A stretch of DNA of 64,000 nt from Apium graveolens. Lineage: Eukaryota; Streptophyta; Magnoliopsida; Apiales; Apiaceae. The DNA is taken from contig NW_027419974.1 of NCBI RefSeq assembly GCF_009905375.1, forward strand, positions 186,001 to 250,000, given 5' to 3'. Under the pieces are notes generated by a model, which saw nothing but the letters and a program-made list of their open reading frames with translations, was not told where the DNA came from and did not search any database. A program made the translations under genes and the position numbers. The first letter of the stretch is position 1. Each line of letters opens with the position of its first letter. This document shows, piece after piece, positions 12,135-22,577 of this stretch.

Positions 12135-12547
12135 TTCAGGATTGATGATGGAATAGTCTAGTTGTCTAGTTAGCCGAGGCCTTAGTAAGAGCCAATTTTC
12201 CGGGATAGTTGACTTGTATATAGCATCCCTTTTTCTGACTAGACAGGTAGACTCTTGTGTATCACTTTTGGGACAGATGACTGTAGCACTGTTGTACTTT
12301 TGACCAGATCAAACTATGTATTTCTCGCATTATGTATATATTTGTTTCCTTTCGGTTCAGTTCCATAGTGACGGGATCACTGTTTTTATCATTATTATTA
12401 CTGCACTTCGTATTAGAACTTTCTTAAAATAATAGAATTGCGATATACGTTCTCCCCATTATAAGAGCTGTGCAAGGCACAATGTTGTATATGATTGTGA
12501 CCTAACGTTGAATTTTCCCAATAATTGTTTTTATTATTATTAGAATC
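12135..12547 (+). other. Leader between the pre-gag ORF and gag (Tekay-1)
   Basis: AT-rich non-coding stretch. It ends in a T/A-rich tract and TTATTATTATTAG just before the gag reading frame, which resembles a 3' splice site. No other gene is visible. Confidence 0.5.
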
Positions 12548-14956
12548 ATACCGCCAAGAAAGATTGGAACTAGGGCGAACCCTGGATCTGAGGACCAGGG
12601 AAGCCATAATCAGGACAATAGAAACCAAGAACACAGTGAAGAGGAAGATGAGGATTATGTGGAACATGATGACTCCCTGTATGAAGAGGAAGAGGAAACA
12701 TATGATGTTGAGGGATTTGAGATAGAGGCTGAAGAAGGAGAAACCGAGGTTGAGCAACCAGTACCAAACCCAGGCATGGATCCCATGAGCCAGTTCATGC
12801 AACTCCTAAGGCAGAATTTGGAACGTCAACCGAACCCACCCCCTCAAGGAAGTAACAACGCAGTGGCAAACTCTTTCAGGGCTTTTAAGTCCCTTAAGCC
12901 CCCTGAGTTCCACGGATCAGCCGACCCAGTTGAGGCAAGGGCATGGTTAAAGGAAATGGAGAAATCTTTTGAGATTTTGAGTACCGAGGAGGCACAGAAG
13001 ACTGTATTTGCTACCTACCTTCTGAAAGGAGAAGCTAACTACTGGTGGGAGGCCAAGAAAAACATGGAGACAGATGCTATTATAACCTGGGAGAGATTTA
13101 GTCAGTTGTTTCTGGGAAAGTATTTCCCGAGGTTTATGGAAAACCAGATGGAGCTCAAGTTCTTGGAGCTAAAGCAGAATAACTTGTCTGTAGCAGAGTA
13201 CGAAGCGAAATTTACTGAGTTATCAAGGTTTGTGCCGGAGTTTGTGAGCATCGAGGAAAAGAAAGCTAGGAGGTTTCAGCAGGGACTGAAACCATGGATT
13301 CAGAATAGGGTGGCAATCCTTGAGCTTACGGACTATGCCACTCTGGTGCAAAAGGCAACGATTGTAGAAGCCGGAAGTGAACAGATGCAGAAGGAAAGAG
13401 AGAAGAAGGGAATAAAGAGGAAAAGTATGAGCATGGGTGGGGGTTCAGCAGGAAGGAGCTTCCCAGCTAGATTTAATCGAGGAGCAGTGTCCCTACCGGG
13501 AAAGAACACTGGGTTTAAGCGGCCAATGAGCATGAATGTGAGCCAGAGCGGCCAGAAGTCAAGAATGTCTTATTCCAACCAGTCTCGACCCCCATTGCCA
13601 ACCTGTAACACTTGTGGAAGAATGCATTCTGGGGAATGTAAGGGAAAGCCAGTAACCTGCTTTAAGTGTGGGCAAGTGGGCCACTATTCTCACAAATGCC
13701 CTTCGCCAGCCCCTGCCGTCATTCCAACCACCACTTGTCATCAGTGCGGACGCCCAGGTCATTGGAAGAGGGAATGCCCAATGAACAAACCAGCAGCTTC
13801 GGGAGCAAGCAGGGCTGCTTCTAATAAGCCACCTACTGCGAGGACTTTCAACATGACAGTCCAGGATGCTATGAAAGATTCAGATGTGATAGCAGGTACC
13901 CTTTCTCTAAATTCAGTCAGTGCAAATGTTTTATTTGATTCGGGAGCAACTAAATCTTTTATATCAAAGGACCTTGCGCGTAAGTTAAGACTTAAGGCTG
14001 AACCCTTGATAGAACCCTTACAAGTAGAAATAGCCAATCATGAAATTATTCCTGTTAACCAGATTCACCCCGCCTGTGAGATAGGCATAGGGGAGCAATC
14101 TTTCGATGTTGATCTGATTCCTTTTAAATTAGGGGAGTTTGATGTAATTTTGGGAATGGACTGGCTATCTAGCAACGATGCTCAGATAGACTGTAAAGGG
14201 AAGAAAGTTAAGTTAAATGTCCCAGGGAAGAAAGAAGTTATATTTAGAGGAAAGAGGCAGACGCAGAAATTTTTGACTATGGCCCAGGCCAAAAGGATGC
14301 TACGAAAAGGAAGTGAGGCTTACCTAGCCTATGTGGTGGACACGCGGAAGGAGGTGCCCAACTTACAAGATATTCCAGTAGTCAACGAATTTGAAGATGT
14401 ATTCCCACAAGACCTTCCGGGATTACCACCCGATAGAGTGATTGAATTTGCTATTGAGTTGGCCCCAGGGACGGCGCCAGTTTCAAAAGCACCTTACCGG
14501 TTAGCCCCGTTAGAAATGAAGGAATTAGCTATCCAATTGCAGGAACTCTTGGATAAGGGTATGATAAGACCCAGTGTGTCTCCGTGGGGAGCACCAGTTT
14601 TATTTGTTAAGAAGAAAGATGGGAGCATGAGGTTGTGCATCGACTATAGAGAGTTGAACAAGCTAACCATAAAGAACAGGTACCCATTACCTAGAATAGA
14701 CGATCTGTTCGACCAGCTAAAGGATGCTGTTTATTTTTCCAAGATCGACCTGAGAACTGGATATCACCAACTAAAGATTAAACCCGAAGATATTTCCAAG
14801 ACAGCGTTCCGTACCAGGTATGGGCATTATGAGTTCTTGGTAATGTCCTTTGGATTAACCAACGCCCCAGCGGCTTTCATGGATTTAATGAATAGAGTAT
14901 TTAAGAAGTACTTGGACAAGTGTGTGATAGTTTTTATCGATGATATTTTGAACTAA
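12548..14956 (+). pseudogene. gag-pol: gag-protease-RT polyprotein of Tekay-1, truncated
   Basis: One long frame encodes gag, protease and the first part of RT. The first ATG is at 12659, but gag-like sequence in the same frame starts at 12548 with ATA where a start codon is expected (the related gag at 33515 starts M-A-P-K-R at the matching place), so the original start seems mutated. The capsid region has the [17 protein letters not shown] motif. Three zinc knuckles follow near 13605-13775; the first is short and atypical, the next two are good CX2CX4HX4C. The protease site D-S-G-A is at 13937. RT covers [11 protein letters not shown] to FIDD (14933-14944). The frame then ends abruptly: about 200 residues expected next (RT thumb, RNase H) are deleted, and the sequence rejoins in another frame at 14950. 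Confidence 0.9.
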
Positions 14957-16460
14957 TCAAGGACTATGATTGTGAGATTCTCTATCATCCAGGGAAAGCC
15001 AATGTGGTGGCTGATGCCCTTAGTAGAAAGGAAAGACTCAGAATGATAACGACTTCGGAAGAATTGATAAGGGATTTTGAGAAAATGGAAATAGAAGTAA
15101 AAGTAACCGGAACCGGAACTGAAAAGCTTTTTGAGATCTCAATGCAGCCAGAGTTATTGGAAAAGATCAGATTGTGCCAGGAGAAGATAATGAATGAAGG
15201 CAGAAAGTCAATGACTGGAGAGGAGATCCATACTGAGAAAGATGATAAAGGGATAATGAGGTACTCCTACCGAATTTGGGTTCCGAATGTTCAAGAACTT
15301 AAAAATGAGATTTTGGATGAAAGCCATAGTTCAAGGTATTCCATTCACCCGGGAAGTACCAAGATGTATAGGGATTTAAAGGAATATTACTGGTGGCCCA
15401 ACATGAAGAGGGACGTAGCAGAATGGGTAAACAAGTGTTTGACTTGCCAAAGAGTAAAGGCATAGCACCAGAGACCCAGTGGACTTTTGCGACCCCCGGA
15501 GATTCCCGAATGGAAATGGGAACAGATAGCGATGGATTTTGTTGTAGGCTTGCCAAGGACGAAAGCCAATCACGACGCCATTTGGGTAATTATAGATCGA
15601 CTGACAAAGTCAGCTCATTTCATTCCTATCAATGAGAGATACACAGTCGATAGACTGGTGGACATTTACCTTAAGGAAATAGTGACGCGACATGGAGTCC
15701 CAGCGTCCATTGTCTCAGACCGAGACCCCAGGTTCAACTCCAGATTTTGGAGGAGCTTTCAGGAATGTGCGGGGACCAAGTTAAATATGAGTACCGCGTA
15801 CCATCCCCAAACGGATGGACAGAGTGAAAGGACCATCCAGACATTAGAGGATATGTTGAGAGTCTGTGCAATAGACCTTAAAGGAAGTTGGGATGATCAC
15901 TTGCCGTTGATCGAGTTTTCTTATAACAATAGCTTTCATGCTAGCATCGGAATGCCACCTTATGAGGCCCTGTACGGAAGAAGGTGTCGATCTCCCTTAT
16001 ACTGGGATGAAGTAGGGGAGCGGAAGATGCTCGGACCCGAAGTGGTCCAAAGGACCAAAGATATAGTGGATCTTATCAGAGGGCGACTTGTAGCAGCCCA
16101 AGACAGACAAAAGAAATATGCAGACCTAGCCCGAAAGGACAAGGAATATGAAGTAGGGGACTTAGTACTGTTGAAAGTATCCCCTTGGAAGGGATTAATG
16201 AGGTTCGGAAAGAAAGGAAAACTAAGCCCAAGATACATTGGACCTTTTGAGATATTAAGACGGATTGGAAAGTTAGCTTACGAGCTAGCCCTACCCCCTA
16301 ATTTGCAACAAGTTCATAATGTGTTCCATGTGTCAATGCTAAGGAGGTATCATCGGGATGCCAGGCACATAGTGGAGTACGAGCAGGTGGATATGCAGCC
16401 AGATCTAACTTACGTGGAGAAGCCAGTAAGGATTATGGATAAGAAGGAGCAGGTGCTTCG
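14950..16460 (+). pseudogene. pol: RNase H tail, integrase and start of chromodomain, Tekay-1
   Basis: Continues the polyprotein after the deletion, in a different frame. It starts with the last residues of RNase H (YHPGKANVVADALSRK). The integrase zinc finger (HSSRYSIHPG ... CLTCQ) ends at an in-frame TAG (15463-15465), after which the same frame carries on, so this is a nonsense mutation and not a true gene end. The catalytic core has its three acidic residues in AMDFVVG, VSDRDPRF and QSERTIQ. The GPY/F module (RYIGPFEIL) lies near 16240. The chromodomain begins around 16390-16460 (EKPVRIMDKKEQVL) and is split by the copia element; its end is at 23904-24023. Integrase inserts the cDNA, and the chromodomain is thought to guide it to heterochromatin. 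Confidence 0.9.
16456..16460. repeat. Target site duplication CTTCG (left, copia)
   Basis: CTTCG precedes the LTR start TGTTGGG and recurs at 23904-23908, immediately after the terminal TTACA. Confidence 0.95.
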
Positions 16461-16910
16461 TGTTGGGTCCCAATGTGTTTGTAGAAGGGGGGGTTGAATA
16501 CAAACGTTACCAAATAATCGAATAAAATGCGGAATAAAAAATGTGAAACAAAATTCAAGTTAAATAAAAATATTATTAAACTTGAAAGGTGTTACAACAA
16601 CTGTATCGATTACAAGGTATTAATCTCAAATCAATTATCACAAATTTAGAATAAATTCGACATGAACTTTTTCTATTTTTGCAATAATTAGAATCAAATG
16701 CTAAACGCGATTTGAGATTAAGTTCTAGGGATTTTAATCCGCTAGATTGTTACACAAGAACAAGATAAATAATTCTAGTGGTTTGGATTTAACATTAACA
16801 AACTAGAAATTGATCTTGAATTTCTGCAGATGAAGAATGTTATATTTCAAGGCGGCTGCTCTGTTCTTGACTTGTGTGTATGATCAAATGATATGCTGCT
16901 TCTCTGCTTC

Positions 16911-16918
16911 TATTTAAA
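16911..16918 (-). promoter_or_regulatory. TATA-like box of the copia LTR
   Basis: TTTAAATA on the minus strand, with a short leader after it and the 22-bp repeats about 70-160 bp upstream in element orientation. The matching box in the other LTR is at 23028-23035. Confidence 0.45.
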
Positions 16919-16986
16919 TCAACAAACGAATAGAATTGACTTGGCATGACAATCCTATAGCTGGCAAGACTTTCGGTGAGACAATT

Positions 16987-17161
16987 GAATGAACTAGCAA
17001 GACAATCTGAATGAACTAGCATGACAATCAGAATGAACTAGCATGACAATCAGAATGAACTAGCAAGACAATCATCCTCCTAGAGTAACTTTCGGTATGA
17101 CAATGGAAATGACTTGGCATGACAATCGGTATGACAATCCAGATTGTCATGCTAGTTCATT
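16987..17161 (-). repeat. Four direct and one inverted copy of a 22-bp motif in copia U3
   Basis: Four tandem 22-bp units (GAATGAACTAGCATGACAAT plus two bases) occupy 16987-17074, with only one or two variable positions. An inverted copy lies at 17141-17161, so about 20 nt can pair perfectly with a direct unit. Placement just upstream of the TATA-like box suggests an enhancer. The same array recurs at 23104-23278. Confidence 0.8.
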
Positions 17162-17786
17162 TCCATTTGTCTTGCTGATTTAAGACTTGAATTTAATCCA
17201 ATTAAACTTCTGAAAATTCCTAAAATTAATTCAGAATTAATTAATCAATTAATTCAATTAATAAATAAATTATTCTTCGCAGATATAATTTATTTTCTTA
17301 ATTAAATTAGATGAATTAATTAATTAATAGAGAATTAATTCTAGTCTTGAGCAGCAACCATTCTTCTGCAAATCTTCTGAAAATCACTGAAAATTATGAA
17401 TCAATTCCGCCACTTCAACGTTGACACTCGATGTACTGTCTGGTTCATGAGTGACTAACTTCCGTGACGTTTCTTCATGTCTTGACTCTGACACTTTGAT
17501 TTTCTTCAGATTAAATCCTTGTAATTAATGATACTCTGACGAGATCTCTGTCACTTGAATAAATCCACAATCTTGACTTATATCACTGAGGCATGATCAA
17601 TTTCTTGAACTTCTTCCAGTGAATTAACTCCTCAAGTCTGTAGATGAACATTGTCTCTGAATCCTTTGACAGATATTACTTTGCGAGATCTCTCTGACGG
17701 TAGATCCACTATTTACTTATTACATTCTTATTTGAGTTGAGTTGAATCCTCGAATATACAAATAGGTCTATGACATATGACTTACA

Positions 17787-17800
17787 ATCTCCCCCTATTT
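17787..17800 (-). other. Polypurine tract of the nested copia
   Basis: On the minus strand AAATAGGGGGAGAT directly abuts the 3' LTR. It is the expected plus-strand primer site and confirms the element's orientation. Confidence 0.85.
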
Positions 17801-20035
17801 GTTTGTTAGACAATAACACACAAATACCTAGAGGATAACGCAACTAACAAATAAGAAAAAGATATAAACATACATGCAAAGTAAATAGCAGAAAATTTCT
17901 GGATGAGATTTAACATTTTCCAGATTCCAAGTAGATGTTCCTCTAGTCTGAACATATCTTCAAGTAGTTCCATCTTCATTTGTACAACCACATTTCCTGT
18001 TGAGAAGCCCATATCTCTTGCTTCTCCCCCTATGAGAATCAACTGGTTAAAGAAGATCACCTTCGTTTTACCACCTCTCCCGTACAATAGGATCCGTAGA
18101 TAAAAACCAATGGTACTCCCCTAACAGCTTCTTCCCTTACTAGGAAATCACCTTGTGTTTACCACCTCTCCCGTACAATAGGATCCGCAGATAAAAACAA
18201 CAATGGTGTGGTGTAGTGTACATTTTTAGGATCTTTTTCTTCCTCCCTGCTATTTCTCCCCCTTAGTTGAGGAATCCTCCAAACTATTACTTAAGCTTTT
18301 ATCTCCCCCTTAAAGAAGGAATGTATGCCGTCGTCTGAAGGAGTTCTCATATTTCACTTGGTTGGAAAAGAAATAACAAGTAGTTTCTCTTTCTACCTCA
18401 CTGTGAGTGTGTTATTCTGTTTAGTGTACCTCACATGTGTTTCACTCTTCTCTCCACTCGTGTTTACACTCATTCTCACAAGTGTATCACTCCTCTCATA
18501 GCTCCATAATCCAGCTATACCTGCAAGGAAAATCACCTTAGCCATCCTTAAAGGAGGTCACAGGTGGTGCAATGGGAGTTCACAAATCCCCATCCTTGTT
18601 AAACTCGTCAGATGAATCTGAGTCATAATTTACAAGTTGCTAGTTTCCCTTTTAGGGTTCCAGATTTGAATTATGGGAAGGTAAACAATGATCCAACGAA
18701 TTTAGCATAAAGATCAAAGTTCCCTTCTAATGTCTGTGAAGACATTTCCTTGTGACTTATCAGGTAATATCTGAATCATTGTCAACAAGTTGCCGATCTA
18801 CACCTATGTCAGATCCACTATCCGCAGATGCATCCAGGGGATTTAAGCCTGGGGAGGTAGACACTGACCACTGACATATGGCTTTTGGATCAGTATCCTC
18901 TCCTAACACCTGTAAAGGCAATTGGTCCACTAACGAACCTTGAACAATCGAATCTGACCTTAAAATGGTCGAAACTCTTGTTTCCGTCAACTCATCCTTT
19001 GTGTGTGTAACCTCTCCTTGTGCATCAAGAATTGATTATGTTTGAAGTGGTGACACTACATCGGATACCTTGGCCGACAGGCAAAATTCAATAGACTCAC
19101 CCTGTTGAGAGAATGAATCTAGTAACTGTTTTTGTGCCTTTTCAGTCATTACATCTTTTTGAGAAGATGTATGGGGGCTAGCAGTTGTCTCGGTTTAAAT
19201 ACTACTCATCTATGTAGGAGACAGAGCTACTGGGTTGACTACAGAACCTTCCTTATGTGGTGCACTAGGCACTATCTCCCTTACGCTCATTCATACTACT
19301 TTTAGTGGTAAAAGAGTGTTGGTTGGTTCTGTTTTTGTGTTTGTCTTTACAGTCTGGGATAGATGTTGTGGGTTTTCAACCTCATGACTGTCAATGAAAG
19401 AAAGTCATAGGAGACTGAACCTGTATCATAGAACATATGGTAATAGAGAGAAAATGATTTACAATAGTGATTTCAAAAGATTTTACATGAAATAAGAAAT
19501 CACTAATGTAGAAAGAAGTTTGATTTTGTTTTTCAATATGAATGAGTTTTTGATAAAACATTGATCACTTAGGGTAAAGTCTAAGTAATTCTCATTCATG
19601 TCAAAAGCTTACAAATATCTGCAACATAATGTTAACAAGATATCATTGACCGATACTTGTCAAGTACTTTAGATACTAATTGTTATGTTGCATTATATGA
19701 CGACTCTACTAGTTCATATAAAATTATAACTTCTGTTAGAGTGCCATACCATGTCCTTGATGATTGCTTGAGCAGTATACTAGTTCATACCAACCTGAAG
19801 TGAGATTGTGAAGAAGAGATTGCATAGTCCAATAGATATGCAGCTGCAAAGTCCATGAACTGTGGTGTACTGACTTCCTCTTTTAACTCACCAACCAGGA
19901 GTACACTTGTACACATCTTACTAGAGTCCAATTCCAAGTGTAATGTGCAGCAGGTGCCTGATATGTCGTAATATTCTCAAGTCTCGTCACTGGTGCTATA
20001 TGTTAGATACTGCTTCCTGATAATAACCTAGCACA
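17801..20035 (-). other. Non-pol internal region of the nested copia
   Basis: About 2.2 kb between the protease remnant and the polypurine tract. I find no integrase, RT or RNase H motif on either strand. A 76-codon minus-strand frame at 18760-18990 is Ser/Asp-rich (for example DASADSGSDIG) and looks like low-complexity sequence from a decayed third ORF, as found downstream of pol in Sireviruses; that assignment is a guess. CT-rich tracts around 18220-18530 (plus strand) are notable but unexplained. Confidence 0.5.
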
Positions 20036-20215
20036 ATATACAAAATTATAATGATAACATTCCCAGCTTGCAAACAGCCATATCCCTCGGATAAACCTTT
20101 GCTGTTATCTCCAAAGGTAACCAGGGGGCCAGCTTTCTCAATCCACATTTGATAGCAGGGCTCTATCTCCGGTCATATGTCTTGATGATCCACTGTCAAG
20201 AATCCACACTACCGG
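20036..20215 (-). pseudogene. Copia protease remnant
   Basis: Just after the gag stop, in other frames, the minus strand encodes the start of a copia protease: VWILDSGSSRHMTGD with the catalytic D-S-G at 20197-20189, then after a frame change EKAGPLVTFGDNSKG and GYG. Similarity ends near 20040, before the rest of protease and all of integrase. It shows that the element descends from an autonomous copia by loss of pol. Confidence 0.75.
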
Positions 20216-20249
20216 TTACACCTGTTTAATGCCCTGCACTTCAAATGGA

Positions 20250-22481
20250 TTAGACCTTCTTCGGAACCCAAACTTGGTTGGGCCCGGCATACTTGTAGAA
20301 CTGTCCTTTATCAGGCAAAACAACATTTTTAATTTTAATTGTCTCAACTTTCTCAATGACTGAACATTTGACCTTGTAAACAGCCTTAACAAATTTCTGT
20401 TTAAGCTTAGGCACAAATGTCTCCTTTCTAGCCTTAGAAGGACTAGCAGTCTTAGACCTATCATGCTTCTTGTTATTCACATGCTGACGAGGAGTAGTCT
20501 TATCATTAGACACATGCTTACCATTAAAATAAGCATACATCATATTAAAAGCACAAGACATACAATTAGCAACACCACATGCTTTATGAGAGTGATTAAC
20601 AGCAGGCAATTTATGCATGGTAGACATGGCATTATTGTTATCCAACTCATGTGTGTCTGAGTTAGTCTCAGTTGCTTTCACAACTTTGACTGGAACTTTC
20701 GACTCACTTGACTTGGAAACAATCTTCTCATTAGCATGATCTTCAGCACGTATTTCTTCTTGAATAACAGAAGAGGTCGCATCAAATGGTTCAGCAATTG
20801 ATGCTTTATAGAGGGGTTCATCAACACCCTTAAGCACATGTGGTACTTCCCTCCCTTTAGCACAGACATGAGGAGGGGAGTTTATGCCTAATTCTCCAAT
20901 AGCAACATTGTAATCATAACCTATTCCAGATGTTTGATTAACAGCTTGCTTACTGTAGAACTCTTTAGCCTTCGAACAAGAATTGAAGTAGGCTCTAACC
21001 TTAGTCTCAAGACCGGTGATCTTGTCTTTAAGAATAGTTTCGAGTTTTCTATAACAGTCAACTCTATTCTCTAGAAAAGATACCTGTTCTTTTAATTTGT
21101 CTTGATTAATGTGCACAAGTCTTAATTCATTGACCTCTTTCTCAAGGTCTGTGATCTGTAAACTTAACAGTTCATTATCACGACGTGCACAATCTAAGTT
21201 ACCTCTTAGATGATAAACCATTTCAGCATCAGAAAGTTTTACCTCTATTCTTGACGATGAAGTTTTTCCATCAACAGCCATAAGAGCAAGATTTCCTTCA
21301 TCTTCATCTTCACTGTCAGTATCATCCCAGCTTCTTCCCTTTGCCAGATAAGCCCTTTCAGAGTTCTTTCTTACTTGCTTTGGCTTCCTATATTCTGTGG
21401 CAAAGTGTCCCAACTCATTGCAGTTATAGCATCTGATGGTGCTCCGATCAACCATCCCTGTTTTGTATCCACCACTGCTGGTGTTAAAGGATGAAGATCC
21501 ACCTTTCTGGAATTTGTTGTAGTTGGACTTGTACTTAAGCTTGGGATTCCTCTTGAATCTGACATGGGAGAATCTCTTGACAATTTGGGCCATTGACTCA
21601 TCTTCCAATTGCTCCAGCTCTTCCAAGGAATAAAAATCATCACTTGATTGATTTGTAGTAGGAGGATCATATTCTGCTACTAACTCATTTTCCTCACCCT
21701 TGGAAAACTGTACCATTCTTTCTAACTGTTGAGATTGTTGTTGTTGTTGACCTTCAGCTACAAGTGCAGTAGATGTGCTGACCATCCTATCCTTCCCGTA
21801 GACTTCCTTCTGTTGAATCTGCTCCAACTCATAGGTTTTTAACACTCCATAGAGCCTGTCCAAAGAAATCTCACTCAGATCTCTAGCTTCTCTAATGGCA
21901 GTGATTCTATGTTCAAGATGAGCTGGTAGTGTTAAAAGGAACTTTTTGTTGACCTCCCTGATTGAATAATACTTTCCATTGATGTTCAGGTTGTTGATCA
22001 ACGCATTGTACCTCTCAAACACTTCAGTAATTCCTTCTCCTGGATTTGATTTGAAATGTTCATATTCAGAGGTTAGGATTTCCAACTTGTTCTCCCTAAC
22101 TTCCTCTGTGCCTTCATTAATTACCTCAATAGTTTCCCACATGTGTTTAGAATTTTTACAGTTCATCACATGTCTGTTCATCAAAGGATCAAGGGAATCA
22201 ATTAATATTAATTGAAGGCTGGCATCCAAGGAGGTTTCTTCCTTCTCAGCAGGAGTAAAATCTTCGGGCTCTTTTGGATAGGTTCTAGCTTCAGTAGTCA
22301 CCACACCATCTATTATTACCTCCGGTTCAATAACCATCGGAGTTTTTATACCCTTCTTTAACAAGTTTGAATATTTGGGATTAGCAACTTGTAAAAATAA
22401 TAGCATCTTCTTCTTCCACATGATATAATTCTCTTTATCAAATTGTGGAATTTTAACGGTTCCAACTTTATGTGAAGTCAT
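20250..22481 (-). CDS. gag: Ty1/copia Gag, intact frame (743 aa)
   Basis: Capsid/nucleocapsid protein that packages the element's RNA. I place the start at the ATG at 22481 (MTSHKVGTVKIPQFD), the usual copia gag opening; an in-frame ATG 45 bp upstream adds a hydrophobic stretch that is less likely. Features in order: N-terminal gag domain (residues ~1-230, with a W-E motif region typical of the retrotransposon gag family), a Gln-rich tract near 245, a zinc knuckle near residue 350, a Ser/Asp/Glu-rich stretch, a long coiled coil (~437-497), and a Lys-rich tail with CGVANCMSCAF. The knuckle reads CYNCNELGHFATEY: the last Cys is Tyr, which may weaken RNA binding. The frame ends with TAA, and a broken protease follows. 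An uninterrupted gag inside an element without pol suggests recent function. Confidence 0.88.
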   Translation of the reverse strand: MTSHKVGTVKIPQFDKENYIMWKKKMLLFLQVANPKYSNLLKKGIKTPMVIEPEVIIDGVVTTEARTYPKEPEDFTPAEKEETSLDASLQLILIDSLDPLMNRHVMNCKNSKHMWETIEVINEGTEEVRENKLEILTSEYEHFKSNPGEGITEVFERYNALINNLNINGKYYSIREVNKKFLLTLPAHLEHRITAIREARDLSEISLDRLYGVLKTYELEQIQQKEVYGKDRMVSTSTALVAEGQQQQQSQQLERMVQFSKGEENELVAEYDPPTTNQSSDDFYSLEELEQLEDESMAQIVKRFSHVRFKRNPKLKYKSNYNKFQKGGSSSFNTSSGGYKTGMVDRSTIRCYNCNELGHFATEYRKPKQVRKNSERAYLAKGRSWDDTDSEDEDEGNLALMAVDGKTSSSRIEVKLSDAEMVYHLRGNLDCARRDNELLSLQITDLEKEVNELRLVHINQDKLKEQVSFLENRVDCYRKLETILKDKITGLETKVRAYFNSCSKAKEFYSKQAVNQTSGIGYDYNVAIGELGINSPPHVCAKGREVPHVLKGVDEPLYKASIAEPFDATSSVIQEEIRAEDHANEKIVSKSSESKVPVKVVKATETNSDTHELDNNNAMSTMHKLPAVNHSHKACGVANCMSCAFNMMYAYFNGKHVSNDKTTPRQHVNNKKHDRSKTASPSKARKETFVPKLKQKFVKAVYKVKCSVIEKVETIKIKNVVLPDKGQFYKYAGPNQVWVPKKV

Positions 22482-22562
22482 TATGAATTTTTGAATGAAT
22501 AAAAATTCAAAGAGTTGAAAAATCACAAAAGTCTAGGATCTTGATTTGTTCGTTAATCAGAA

Positions 22563-22575
22563 GGCTCTGATACCA
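22563..22575 (-). other. Primer-binding site, tRNA-iMet type (copia)
   Basis: The minus strand reads TGGTATCAGAGCC, two bases from the 5' LTR: a 13-nt match to the 3' end of initiator tRNA-Met. Confidence 0.95.
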
Positions 22576-22577
22576 AT

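Larger units (their letters stand above)
16461..17786 (-). repeat. 3' LTR of the nested copia (1,326 bp)
   Basis: On the plus strand it reads TGTTGGG...GACTTACA; in element orientation TGTAAGTC...CCCAACA. Its twin lies at 22578-23903 at an offset of exactly 6,117 bp. It contains a TATA-like box (16911-16918) and the 22-bp repeat array upstream of it. Confidence 0.95.

Noticed and set aside
12413..12802. Minus-strand ORF opposite gag
   Set aside because: Shadow of the gag frame and its AT-rich leader; no independent support.
18760..18990. Stand-alone host gene on the minus strand inside the copia
   Set aside because: It lies between protease remnant and LTR of the element, is low-complexity and ends by drifting into stops; better seen as decayed element sequence.
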